Shown piece by piece: positions 1 to 6,733 of a stretch of 9,830 nt of DNA. Under the pieces are notes generated by a model, which was not told the origin of the DNA, ran no database searches, and saw only the letters and a program-made list of their open reading frames with translations. This DNA is from an uncultured Bacillota bacterium. GTDB taxonomy: Bacteria > Bacillota > Clostridia > Peptostreptococcales > Anaerovoracaceae. The stretch lies in NCBI GenBank assembly GCA_946629205.1, contig CAMOXP010000039.1, forward strand, positions 1-9,830, given 5' to 3'. A program made the translations under genes and the position numbers. Within the stretch, counting starts at the first letter, position 1. Each line of letters opens with the position of its first letter.

Positions 1-333
1 AGCTCAGTAACAAATGAATATATGAAGTCTGACATCCCTGCATTTAACGTTGGAGATACCGTCAAGGTTCACGTTAAAATCAAAGAAGGTAACAGAGAAA
101 GAATTCAGATATTCGAGGGCTTCGTTCTGAAGAGACAGGGCGGCGGAATCGGCGAGACTTTCACAGTAAGAAGAATCGCTTCAGGCGTTGGCGTCGAGAA
201 GACATTCCCGATCCACTCACCGCTGGTTGAAAAGATCGAAGTAGTTAGACGCGGTAAGGTCAGAAGAGCAAGACTGCACTACATGCGTCAGAGAACAGGT
301 AAGTCCGCTAAGATCAAGACTCGTAAGGACTGA
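1..333 (+). CDS. rplS: 50S ribosomal protein L19, 5'-truncated by the window edge
   Basis: L19 is a structural protein of the large ribosomal subunit, located near the interface with the 30S subunit. The visible 110 residues include the family hallmarks KSDIPAFNVGDTV, KIKEGNRERIQIFEG, TVRRIASGVGVE and the basic tail HYMRQRTGKSAKIKTRKD. An ATG occurs at 22, but the reading frame stays open to base 1 (SSVTNEY before that Met). L19 proteins normally carry about 10 to 15 residues before the SDIPAF motif, so the true start is almost certainly upstream of the window and the feature is partial at its 5' end. In Firmicutes rplS usually ends the rpsP-rimM-trmD-rplS operon, which fits the strong terminator immediately downstream. 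Identification is secure. Confidence 0.97.
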   Translation, partial: SSVTNEYMKSDIPAFNVGDTVKVHVKIKEGNRERIQIFEGFVLKRQGGGIGETFTVRRIASGVGVEKTFPIHSPLVEKIEVVRRGKVRRARLHYMRQRTGKSAKIKTRKD

Positions 334-359
334 TCAGCAGACAGAAACCGGACAGAAGA

Positions 360-390
360 AAAAGCGGGGGAAATCCCCGCTTTTGTTTTG
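360..390 (+). terminator. Rho-independent terminator after rplS
   Basis: A 10-bp stem pairs 360-369 (AAAAGCGGGG) with 375-384 (CCCCGCTTTT) around a 5-nt loop (GAAAT) and is followed by the T-rich tract GTTTTG. It lies 27 bp after the rplS stop and probably ends the ribosomal-protein operon. The genes downstream would then need their own promoter or depend on read-through. Confidence 0.93.
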
Positions 391-423
391 TAGTCTGAAA
401 CCGAAGGCGGCAGTGCAAAGGCA

Positions 424-453
424 GAAGTATAGAAGTATAAAGTATAAAGTATA
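424..453 (+). repeat. Four tandem AAGTATA units abutting the rbgA start codon
   Basis: Units are GAAGTATA (424-431), GAAGTATA (432-439), AAGTATA (440-446) and AAGTATA (447-453), ending directly against the ATG at 454. The repeats create a series of -10-like hexamers: TATAGA at 428, TATAAA at 436 and 443, and TATAAT at 450, the last overlapping the start codon. No convincing -35 box sits at the right distance from any of them. The tract occupies the place where a Shine-Dalgarno sequence should be, and none is visible. A weak promoter giving a very short or leaderless mRNA, or a simple slippage-derived repeat, are both possible. Confidence 0.8.
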
Positions 454-1341
454 ATGGTACAGAACATCAACTGGTATCCCGGTCACATGAAGAAGACCCG
501 GGAACTTATCCAGAACAACTTAAAAATGGTCGACGCCGTCATCGAGGTCATCGATGCGCGGATCCCCGTCTCCAGCAGGAACCCGATCATCGACGAACTG
601 GTCAGCGCCAAGCCCCGGATCATCGCCCTCAACAAGAGCGATCTGGCGGACGCGAAAGCAAACAGCCTGTGGAAAGAGCGGCTGCCCGGCGCGGTGGTTT
701 TGAATGCCATGACCGGAGAAGGAACGAAGCAGATCTTTGCCATCCTCGAAAAAGTGGCAGCGGAGCGTACCGGCAGAAGCGCCCTGAAACCGTGCCGGCT
801 GATGATCGTCGGCGTGCCAAACTGCGGCAAGTCCTCCCTGATCAACCGGATGACCGGACGCAAAAGCACCAAGACCGGGGACAGGCCCGGAGTCACAAAG
901 GGCAAGCAGTGGCTGACGCTGGAAAACGGCATGCAGCTTCTGGATACGCCCGGGATCCTCTGGCCGAAATTCGAAGACCCGAACGTCGGCATGAACTTGG
1001 CGTTTTGCGGATCCATCAAAGACGAGATCCTTGACGTGCCGACACTGGCCATGGAACTGATCAAAGTGCTGACCGTACGGTATCCGGAGCTTTTGCGCGA
1101 GCGGTATAAGCTCGAGGAACTGCTGGAGGAAGGCGACGAATCGCCGGAGACGGGATATCCTATCGAAACGGAGACAGACGCTGCCCTGGCGAACATGCAC
1201 CAGATGGCCATAAAACGCGGATGTATCCTGCCGGGCAAACGGATCGATTACGAACGGATCGGAAAGCTTTTGCTTGATGAGTTCCGGGCGGCGAAGATCG
1301 GCCGCATCACACTCGAGTGGCCGGAGAAAGGCGTGGAATAA
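454..1341 (+). CDS. rbgA: Ribosome biogenesis GTPase RbgA/YlqF
   Basis: A 295-residue cytoplasmic GTPase that assists late assembly of the 50S subunit; in Bacillus subtilis RbgA is needed for incorporation of late proteins such as L16. The circularly permuted GTPase order is visible: G4 NKSD at residues 60-63 comes before the P-loop GVPNCGKS at 120-127, the G2 Thr near 148 (RPGVT) and G3 DTPG at 164-167. The N-terminus INWYPGHMKKTRE and the motif DARIPVSSRNP are typical of the family, as is the length (about 280-300). The start at 454 gives the expected N-terminus; the next in-frame ATG (487) would cut into the conserved WYPGHM motif. No Shine-Dalgarno sequence precedes it, only AAGTATA repeats. 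The stop is one base before the rnhB start, so the two are likely translationally coupled. Confidence 0.96.
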   Translation: MVQNINWYPGHMKKTRELIQNNLKMVDAVIEVIDARIPVSSRNPIIDELVSAKPRIIALNKSDLADAKANSLWKERLPGAVVLNAMTGEGTKQIFAILEKVAAERTGRSALKPCRLMIVGVPNCGKSSLINRMTGRKSTKTGDRPGVTKGKQWLTLENGMQLLDTPGILWPKFEDPNVGMNLAFCGSIKDEILDVPTLAMELIKVLTVRYPELLRERYKLEELLEEGDESPETGYPIETETDAALANMHQMAIKRGCILPGKRIDYERIGKLLLDEFRAAKIGRITLEWPEKGVE

Positions 1342-1342
1342 G

Positions 1343-2017
1343 ATGACGAAACAGGAACGGATCGAGAAACAGAAGCAGCGTCTCGCGGAAATGAAGGAAC
1401 CGGAATCATCTCTGCATGCAGAAGGATACCGGTTTGTTGCCGGCGTAGACGAGGTCGGCAGAGGGCCGCTGGCAGGACCCGTTGTCACAGCTGCGGTGGT
1501 TTTGCCTGAGGACTTCGATGTGCTCGGCGTAGACGACTCGAAGAAGCTCAGCGAGAAACGGCGTGAGGAACTGTATGACCAGATCCTGGATCGGTGTCTG
1601 GCATATGGGATCGGTATGGCGGATCACAAAGTCATCGACGAGATCAACATCCTGCAGGCGACGAAAAAGGCGATGAAGGAAGCCGTCACGGCCTGCGACC
1701 TGCAGCTGCGAGTGAAGGAAGGCGGCGCAGCAGATGCCCGCATCGATTTCGTTTTGATCGACGCAGTGACCCTGGAAGGGCTGGATAAACCGCAGCACGC
1801 AGTCGTCAAAGGGGATGCGAAGGTCCTGGCCATTGCGGCTGCATCCATCGTGGCGAAGGTCACAAGGGACAGGATGATGGTAGAATACGCGAAGGAATAT
1901 CCGTGGTACGCCTTTGAAAAAAACAAGGGCTATGGAACAGCGGCTCACTATGAGGGTATCCGCGCCCACGGAACATGCCCGATCCACAGAATGTCGTTCC
2001 TGAAAAACATGAAATAA
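1343..2017 (+). CDS. rnhB: Ribonuclease HII
   Basis: A 224-residue cytoplasmic endonuclease that cleaves the RNA strand of RNA-DNA hybrids and starts removal of ribonucleotides misincorporated into DNA. Signature segments are VAGVDEVGRGPLAGPVV, DSKKLSEKRREELY, VVKGDAKVLAIAAASIVAK and the C-terminal HGTCPIHRMSF. The acidic catalytic residues are D36 and E37 (VDEVGRG), D140 (VLIDA) and D158 (VKGD); the last two are 18 residues apart as in E. coli RNase HII (D108 and D126). About 30 charged residues precede the catalytic domain, as in many Firmicutes enzymes. The ATG at 1343 was chosen because it follows the rbgA stop by one base and has GGAGAAAGG about 11 bases upstream. An in-frame ATG at 1274 lies inside rbgA and would add unrelated sequence. 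The rbgA-rnhB order is typical of Firmicutes. Confidence 0.96.
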   Translation: MTKQERIEKQKQRLAEMKEPESSLHAEGYRFVAGVDEVGRGPLAGPVVTAAVVLPEDFDVLGVDDSKKLSEKRREELYDQILDRCLAYGIGMADHKVIDEINILQATKKAMKEAVTACDLQLRVKEGGAADARIDFVLIDAVTLEGLDKPQHAVVKGDAKVLAIAAASIVAKVTRDRMMVEYAKEYPWYAFEKNKGYGTAAHYEGIRAHGTCPIHRMSFLKNMK

Positions 2018-2031
2018 AGCATGAAATAAGA
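2008..2031 (+). repeat. 12-bp tandem duplication across the rnhB stop codon
   Basis: CATGAAATAA occurs at 2008-2017 and again at 2020-2029, a 12-bp tandem duplication with the last two bases diverged. The first copy contains the rnhB stop. Because 12 bp preserves the frame, the second copy supplies a second in-frame TAA (read-through would add only Ser-Met-Lys). It looks like a recent slippage event and has no evident regulatory role. Confidence 0.75.
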
Positions 2032-2051
2032 AGATAGAGGAGTTAGAAGAC

Positions 2052-2900
2052 ATGGCAGAGTTGTTAAAAGGCGGACCGGTCGCCAAAGCGATCACAGAAA
2101 GAAACAAAGAGGCAGTCAGTGAGCTGCAGAGCAAAGGCATCACGCCCACGCTGGCCATCGTAAGGCTCGGCGAGAAACCGGGCGACCTGGCCTATGAAAG
2201 AGGCGCGCTGAAGCGGGCAGAGAAAACCGGCGTACAGGTGAAACAGTTTGTGTTCCCGGAAGAGATGACAGAGGAAGCGCTGCTCGGTGAGATCGAGAGG
2301 ATCAATCAGGATGACAGCATCCACGGCGTTCTGATGTTCCGGCCGCTGCCGAAGCACATCGACGAGAAGAGAGTCTGCGAAGCACTCGCGCCGGAAAAGG
2401 ATATGGACGGAATCACTTCCGGATCCATGGCGGGCGTGTTCATGGATACGCCAATCGGCTACCCGCCCTGCACAGCAGAAGCGGTCATGGAGATGCTGGA
2501 CCACTACGGGATCGTGCTCAAGGGGAGGAAGGCGACGATCTTCGGACGAAGCCTGGTCATAGGCAAACCGGTCGCAATGATGCTCATGGCGCGGCACGCG
2601 ACGATCACAGTCTGCCACAGCAGAACAAAGTCCGATGATTTCGCGGAAGCCGGCAGAGACGCGGATATTGTCATCACGGCGCTGGGCCGCGCGAAGATGA
2701 TCGGCGCAGACAAGCTTGGCGAGGAGCAGATCATCATAGATGTAGGCATCAACGTAGACGAAGAGGGGAACCTCTGCGGCGATGTTGACTTCGCTGAAGC
2801 GGAGCCAAAGGCGGCGGCGATCACGCCGGTGCCGGGCGGCGTCGGAAACGTCACCACAGCCGTTCTGATGAAGCACGTCATTCGGGCAGCCGGGATGTAA
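2052..2900 (+). CDS. folD: FolD-family methylenetetrahydrofolate dehydrogenase, cyclohydrolase residues replaced
   Basis: A 282-residue cytoplasmic enzyme of folate one-carbon metabolism. Classical FolD oxidises 5,10-methylene-THF to methenyl-THF with NAD(P)+ and hydrolyses that to 10-formyl-THF. The fold is clear: N-terminal catalytic domain, KDMDG (116-120), YPPCTAEAV, the Rossmann motif GRSLVIGKPVAMML, VCHSRT, VIDVGIN and the C-terminal TPVPGGVGNVTTAVLMKH. Length is normal (about 280-300). Shine-Dalgarno AGAGGAG at 2036-2042 supports the ATG at 2052. The odd point is the active site: the position of the catalytic Lys (E. coli K54) is Ala52 in YERGALK, and the position of Gln98 is Phe96 in LMFRPLP, while the Asp (E. 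coli D121) is kept as D119. The spacings (44 and 23 residues) match E. coli exactly, so the alignment is firm. Dehydrogenase activity is plausible; cyclohydrolase activity is doubtful. Confidence 0.93.
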   Translation: MAELLKGGPVAKAITERNKEAVSELQSKGITPTLAIVRLGEKPGDLAYERGALKRAEKTGVQVKQFVFPEEMTEEALLGEIERINQDDSIHGVLMFRPLPKHIDEKRVCEALAPEKDMDGITSGSMAGVFMDTPIGYPPCTAEAVMEMLDHYGIVLKGRKATIFGRSLVIGKPVAMMLMARHATITVCHSRTKSDDFAEAGRDADIVITALGRAKMIGADKLGEEQIIIDVGINVDEEGNLCGDVDFAEAEPKAAAITPVPGGVGNVTTAVLMKHVIRAAGM

Positions 2901-2902
2901 AA

Positions 2903-2922
2903 TAAATATTTGTTAATATTTA
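2903..2922. repeat. AT-only palindrome downstream of folD, overlapping the candidate protease promoter
   Basis: A perfect 8-bp inverted repeat, TAAATATT (2903-2910) and AATATTTA (2915-2922), separated by TGTT. It has no G or C in the stem and no following T-tract, so it is not a typical terminator. Its right half overlaps the possible -35 TTGTTA (2910-2915) of the protease gene, so an operator role is conceivable. Confidence 0.5.
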
Positions 2923-2940
2923 CAGAATCTTCACGATACT
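2910..2940 (+). promoter_or_regulatory. Possible promoter of the secreted protease gene
   Basis: TTGTTA (2910-2915) and GATACT (2935-2940) form a sigma-A-like pair with a long 19-bp spacer. The alternative -10 boxes TAAAAT (2956-2961) and TACAAT (2961-2966) lack a good -35. No terminator is visible between folD and the protease, so read-through from folD is also possible. The exact start site cannot be fixed from sequence. Confidence 0.35.
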
Positions 2941-2980
2941 GAACCCGGCTCGGTGTAAAATACAATTGAGGTATTTTATT

Positions 2981-5029
2981 ATGAAACGGTTTATGTCGGA
3001 CGGAACAAATAAAAAGGCATCGATGCGGCTGACAGCAATGATTGTTGCAGTCGTTTTTGCCATGGGGACATTGTTCGTTCCGACAGGGATTATCGCTGCG
3101 GAAACAGATGAAGACGTGGTTCTTGCAGGCGAATCCGTGGACGCTGCAGCACCTGCCGGTGTAGACGAGGTTGATGAAGTGACAGAACCGGAAGCCGCAG
3201 ACCCGGAAACCATAGCTCCGGATGTTGAAACAGATGCTGTGGACACAGAAGCGGATGTGGTGCAGCCGGAGGCGGAAGAACCGGAAGCACAGCAGGCGGA
3301 CGCAGATTCCCCCGAAGCGGCAGCTGAGTTGGAGGAACTCGTTGTGGCGCATGATGAAAACGGCGATGCGGCGGCCCTGGACGATCTGAACGAGACTGAC
3401 TACAACGGATTCATATACAAGCTTGAAGACGATGTGACAAAGAAAGAAATCAAAAAGATGGAAACAGCTATCGATGAGCTCGAAAGTGATCCGGAAAGCG
3501 GTGAAGCTGCTGAACTCATTGATAACGAACTCTACACAGCAGACTCTTTGGAAACGATCGATGCAGTCGCTGACGCGGATATGATCGAATACATAGAGCC
3601 GGACTACGTCATCAATGTGATGGGACCGAACGATCCGTATTACGGAGGCTATGGCTGGTTTCTGGAGATGACCAAGGCGCCTTATGTATGGGATAGAGGC
3701 ATCTTCGGTAAGGGCGCAGTCGTTGCGGTGCTTGACACCGGAGTAATGACGTCTCATCCGGATTTTGAAAACACCCATTTTGTCTCCCCATACAACACAA
3801 CCAACGGATCAACCGATATCACGGATACCATCGGACACGGCACGGGCGTTGCCGGAATCATTGCGGCTTCATACAACAATCAGAAGGGTCTGACAGGCAT
3901 CATGCCGCAAGCTTCGATTATGCCGATCAAGATTACCAGCGGGGCTACAGGGGGCAAGCATTCCTGGCTCATACAGGGTATTGATTACGCGGCATCTCAC
4001 GGCGCAGATGTGATCAATATGAGTGTTGGCGATCCCAATGAAAGTGTGGCGATGAACGATGCCTGCAAGCGGGCTGCTGCAAAGGGCGTAATTCTGGTGG
4101 CGGCATCGGGGAATGACTATGACTGTACGATAGAGTATCCGGCTTCCTACAGCAGCGTTGTAAGTGTTGGCTCTATTGAGAGCAACGGGGCGCACTCTAA
4201 TTTCTCCACATACAACCAATATGTCGATGTTGTGGCGCCGGGCAGAGGCATACTCATGCCTTCTGTGAAAGACGATAAACCAGGTTATTTCTCTATGACC
4301 GGAACATCCGGCTCAGCGCCGCAGGTCGCGGCGATGGCTGCCATGATCAAATCCTTAGACAAGTCGGTCAACGGCACCGGATTCAAAGAGATCCTCAGAA
4401 CAACCTGCATCGATAAAGGAAAGGCGGGGCGCGATGATTACTTCGGATACGGTCTCATGGATCTGAGCAGAGCATTCAATTATATGGCCAAAAGCTTCGG
4501 ACTGTATAGGGCAAGCCTGTCCTGCATTTCATATGTATACAACGGCAGCCCCAAATCGCCTGCCGTCACTGTAATAAAAGCAAACAAGACTCTGCCGAAG
4601 GCGAATTACAAGGTGACTTATCCGAAAAACCGCAAGGCAGTCGGAACATACAAGGTTACTGTTACAGGGCTTGGGCAATACGTAGGATCGAAGACGCTGA
4701 CATATAAGATCATGCCGCCCCTTGTCAAAAAGATCAAAACACCGAAGCGGTACAAGAAAAAAATTCAGATAAGATGGTACGCCATGAGCAAAAGCCAGAA
4801 GGCGAAGTACAAAAGCGCCATCACCGGGTATCAGGTGCGCATTGCGAAGAATTCGAAATTCACAAAAGCGAAGTACGTCAAGGTCAAAGGATATGCGAAG
4901 GATAGTGTGACCGTAAAAAAACTCAAACGGAAGACGACCTACTACGTACAATACAGAGCCTATAAAACCGTCGGTTCAAAGACCTACTACTCCAAATGGA
5001 GCGGCAAGAAGAAAGTCAAAACCAAATAG
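2981..5029 (+). CDS. Secreted subtilisin-family (S8) serine protease with C-terminal repeat and Fn3-like domains
   Basis: A 682-residue exported endopeptidase. Domain order: signal peptide (1 to about 40, basic start, hydrophobic core 17-38, cleavage near IIAA-E); a very acidic Ala/Glu/Pro segment (about 41-118); an inhibitor-I9-like propeptide (about 138-214) ending in IEYIEPDYVI; the catalytic domain (about 217-498); a beta domain containing SYVYNGSPKSPAVTV (about 507-578), resembling repeats of clostridial surface proteins; and a lysine-rich fibronectin-III-like domain (579-682). The triad is D252 (VLDTGV), H286 (GHGTGVAG) and S443 (GTSGSAP), with oxyanion-hole N378 (AASGND). All are present, so it should be active. 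GAGG at 2968-2971 selects the ATG at 2981; a TTG at 2966 in the same frame is too close to that site. No LPxTG-type anchor is seen at the C-terminus, so it is either released or held by the cationic tail. The substrate is unknown. Confidence 0.93.
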   Translation: MKRFMSDGTNKKASMRLTAMIVAVVFAMGTLFVPTGIIAAETDEDVVLAGESVDAAAPAGVDEVDEVTEPEAADPETIAPDVETDAVDTEADVVQPEAEEPEAQQADADSPEAAAELEELVVAHDENGDAAALDDLNETDYNGFIYKLEDDVTKKEIKKMETAIDELESDPESGEAAELIDNELYTADSLETIDAVADADMIEYIEPDYVINVMGPNDPYYGGYGWFLEMTKAPYVWDRGIFGKGAVVAVLDTGVMTSHPDFENTHFVSPYNTTNGSTDITDTIGHGTGVAGIIAASYNNQKGLTGIMPQASIMPIKITSGATGGKHSWLIQGIDYAASHGADVINMSVGDPNESVAMNDACKRAAAKGVILVAASGNDYDCTIEYPASYSSVVSVGSIESNGAHSNFSTYNQYVDVVAPGRGILMPSVKDDKPGYFSMTGTSGSAPQVAAMAAMIKSLDKSVNGTGFKEILRTTCIDKGKAGRDDYFGYGLMDLSRAFNYMAKSFGLYRASLSCISYVYNGSPKSPAVTVIKANKTLPKANYKVTYPKNRKAVGTYKVTVTGLGQYVGSKTLTYKIMPPLVKKIKTPKRYKKKIQIRWYAMSKSQKAKYKSAITGYQVRIAKNSKFTKAKYVKVKGYAKDSVTVKKLKRKTTYYVQYRAYKTVGSKTYYSKWSGKKKVKTK

Positions 5030-5058
5030 GAAAAGCGGAATCAAATGGAATCAAAAGT

Positions 5059-5095
5059 AAGGCATCGTGTTTATATATGCGATGCCTTTTTTCTT
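5059..5095 (+). terminator. Rho-independent terminator after the protease gene
   Basis: AAGGCATCG (5059-5067) pairs perfectly with CGATGCCTT (5080-5088) around a 12-nt loop, followed by a run of Ts, then C and TTT. It lies 30 bp after the protease stop and separates this gene from the membrane-protein operon. Confidence 0.93.
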
Positions 5096-5102
5096 TGCAA
5101 TG

Positions 5103-5111
5103 TGATACAAT
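5103..5111 (+). promoter_or_regulatory. Extended -10 promoter for the three-gene membrane operon
   Basis: TGATACAAT fits the extended -10 pattern (TGn followed by TACAAT at 5106-5111). The -35 position falls in the T-tract of the preceding terminator and is poor, which is tolerated with an extended -10. A start near 5118 would give a leader of about 36 nt, ending in the ribosome binding site AGGAAGAAGG at 5141-5150. Confidence 0.55.
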
Positions 5112-5153
5112 ATTTTAAGGAAAGACGAGAGCAGTTAATCAGGAAGAAGGCAC

Positions 5154-6245
5154 ATGAAAGAGAAGCGGCGGATCAAGATCATTACAGCATATACTGTGTT
5201 GCTTTTGCTTGTCGTCCAGATCCTGGCGGCGTCTGTCTGCTGGGCAGAGGATCTCAGGCACACTTCAGTGCGGGGAGAGACATTTTATATTGCTGCCCCT
5301 GCATCCTGGCAGATCGAAGAGTTCGGAAGCATTGATGAAGATGCGGAAACGGTCGAAAGCGATGAACGGGCTTACAAGGTGCTCGAACTGCAGGATCAGG
5401 ACGGCGCGAAGCAGGGCGAACTGTGGATCTGCGCGGATCCGTATGACAATTCGTTTTTCTACTGCAATACAGAAGAAAAAACGGAAGCTTATCTGGAAGA
5501 CGCAGGAGACAACGCCATTGAATACGTCATGGAGGAAGTCTTCCCTGACGCAAATAACTGGAGCAGGAGCGATACGAAGTATCTGAAGGAAGAGGATGAT
5601 TTCACCTACGTCATTCGTCAGAATGTGGAGGTGGAGGGAAAGAAATATCTGCTCTATCTGGCCTGTGACTTCACGACGAACGGAGGGGTCCACGAGGTAC
5701 TGCTCTTTGAAGACCCATCTGATCAAAACGTGTGCGATCAGATCGCTGAGTCCCTTCAGGGGTACGGCTATGCGGTCGAGCTGATCGACAACAGGATCGA
5801 CGGCGGCGGCAGCGGCGGCGATGATAGCGGCGGCGACAGCGGATACCCCGAATATTATTTCGACAACGACAGAGAAACCGGCCCGGTGATCCGGAACATT
5901 ATCTGCGCTGTCTTCACGATTGCTGTCTTTTGGTTCATCTACAAGTTCCTGAGAAACGGGGTGCAGGCCGGCAGACAGGTGAAAAGAACGAAATCGTCTT
6001 TCGAGAATGCTGTGATGGGAGACATCTCAAATCGTCGGACTGAGAAACGACTTGCCCACAAAGTAATCGACAAATGGACGCTCAAAGAATTCCGCAAAGG
6101 CAAGTGCGATCATGAAGATATGCACATAGAGAAAGGCACGAAGTATACCGGTTATCAGGAGAGTCTCAAGACACTTCACAAGTCAGGTCTTCTGACGACG
6201 AAGGAAATGCATGAGCTCCTCGAAAAACATAAAAACGATCTGTAA
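5154..6245 (+). CDS. Unrecognised exported single-span membrane protein heading the NfeD-SPFH operon
   Basis: I do not recognise a named family for this 363-residue protein. Visible parts: an N-terminal signal or anchor (MKEKRRIK followed by a hydrophobic core at 12-28, possible cleavage after CWA31); an acidic extracellular domain (about 32-215) opening with RGETFYIAAPASW, reminiscent of exported lipid- or stress-related domains but not assignable; a Gly/Ser/Asp linker (216-230, GGGSGG-type); a transmembrane helix (about 246-266); and a basic cytoplasmic tail (267-363). The last 30 residues, around LKTLHKSGLLTTKEMHELL, resemble a SHOCT-type C-terminal motif, which is an inference. The start is supported by AGGAAGAAGG 3 to 4 bases upstream. 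The gene ends 13 bp before the nfeD-like gene, whose ribosome binding site overlaps this stop, so they are very likely co-transcribed. A role with the NfeD/SPFH membrane complex is inferred from position only. Confidence 0.85.
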   Translation: MKEKRRIKIITAYTVLLLLVVQILAASVCWAEDLRHTSVRGETFYIAAPASWQIEEFGSIDEDAETVESDERAYKVLELQDQDGAKQGELWICADPYDNSFFYCNTEEKTEAYLEDAGDNAIEYVMEEVFPDANNWSRSDTKYLKEEDDFTYVIRQNVEVEGKKYLLYLACDFTTNGGVHEVLLFEDPSDQNVCDQIAESLQGYGYAVELIDNRIDGGGSGGDDSGGDSGYPEYYFDNDRETGPVIRNIICAVFTIAVFWFIYKFLRNGVQAGRQVKRTKSSFENAVMGDISNRRTEKRLAHKVIDKWTLKEFRKGKCDHEDMHIEKGTKYTGYQESLKTLHKSGLLTTKEMHELLEKHKNDL

Positions 6246-6258
6246 AAGGAGGCGGGAA

Positions 6259-6702
6259 ATGGCAGAAGTATTATTAGGCAACATGACAATCATATGGGTA
6301 GCGGCGATCATCGTGTTCATTGTGATTGAGATATTCACACAGGGACTGACGTCCATCTGGTTCGCGGGCGGCGCCCTGGGCGGCTGCGTCGCAGCTATGG
6401 CAGGCGCCGGTCCACTGGTCCAGGTGATCGTGTTTATCATTGTGTCGATCATACTGATCATCGCAACACGGCCCTTCAAGAAAAGGATGCTGGACAAGAA
6501 GATCCAGAAGACGAATGTCGAAACGGTAATCGGGCAGACGGCTCTTGTGGAGGAAGAAATCAAACCGGGGCAGCCCGGCAGGGTGCGGTTGGACGGCAAG
6601 ATCTGGACAGCGAAATGTGTGGGTGAAGAGGAAATCCCCGCAGGACAGCAGGTAACCGTTACAGATATACAGGGTGTAACGCTGACGGTAGTGAAGCGTT
6701 AA
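6259..6702 (+). CDS. Short NfeD-like membrane protein with C-terminal OB-fold
   Basis: A 147-residue integral membrane protein of the short NfeD class, lacking the ClpP-like protease domain of the long class. It has three hydrophobic segments (about 9-28, 32-51 and 53-71), the basic stretch RPFKKRMLDKK, and a C-terminal OB-fold domain (about 85-147) with the family pattern VIGQTALVEEEIKPGQPG, VRLDGKIWTAK and IPAGQQVTVTDIQGVTLTV. Short NfeD proteins accompany and bind SPFH/stomatin-family proteins in membrane microdomains (for example YuaF with FloT in Bacillus, YbbJ with QmcA in E. coli), and here an SPFH gene follows by 31 bp. The ribosome binding site AAAAGGAGG (6244-6252), 6 bases before the ATG, is the strongest in the window and overlaps the upstream stop codon, so translation coupling is likely. 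Confidence 0.92.
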   Translation: MAEVLLGNMTIIWVAAIIVFIVIEIFTQGLTSIWFAGGALGGCVAAMAGAGPLVQVIVFIIVSIILIIATRPFKKRMLDKKIQKTNVETVIGQTALVEEEIKPGQPGRVRLDGKIWTAKCVGEEEIPAGQQVTVTDIQGVTLTVVKR

Positions 6703-6733
6703 GAAAAAGGATTAGACGAAAGGAGATAGAAGA

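Noticed and set aside
22..24. ATG at 22 as the start of rplS
   Set aside because: The frame remains open to base 1 and L19 normally has residues before the SDIPAF motif, so this is an internal Met and the gene is truncated by the window.
1274..1342. ATG at 1274 as the start of rnhB
   Set aside because: It would overlap 68 bases of rbgA and add a Ser/Arg-rich stretch not seen in RNase HII; the ATG at 1343 has good spacing and a ribosome binding site.
520..1488. Long minus-strand open frame (322 codons) opposite rbgA and rnhB
   Set aside because: It lies wholly opposite two conserved genes, has no recognisable motif or ribosome binding site, and its composition is what GC-rich codons give when read in reverse.
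2966..2980. TTG at 2966 as the start of the protease
   Set aside because: The GAGG at 2968-2971 lies after it and is spaced correctly for the ATG at 2981, which also gives a normal signal peptide.
2504..3778. Minus-strand open frame of 424 codons opposite folD and the protease gene
   Set aside because: It crosses two unrelated genes and the intergenic promoter region and encodes a Cys/His/Phe-rich sequence with no family resemblance; it is a shadow of the acidic, Ala-rich coding strand.
5045..5335. Plus-strand open frame of 96 codons running over the terminator and into the exported-protein gene
   Set aside because: It spans the terminator and promoter and overlaps the well-supported gene at 5154 in another frame, with no ribosome binding site of its own.
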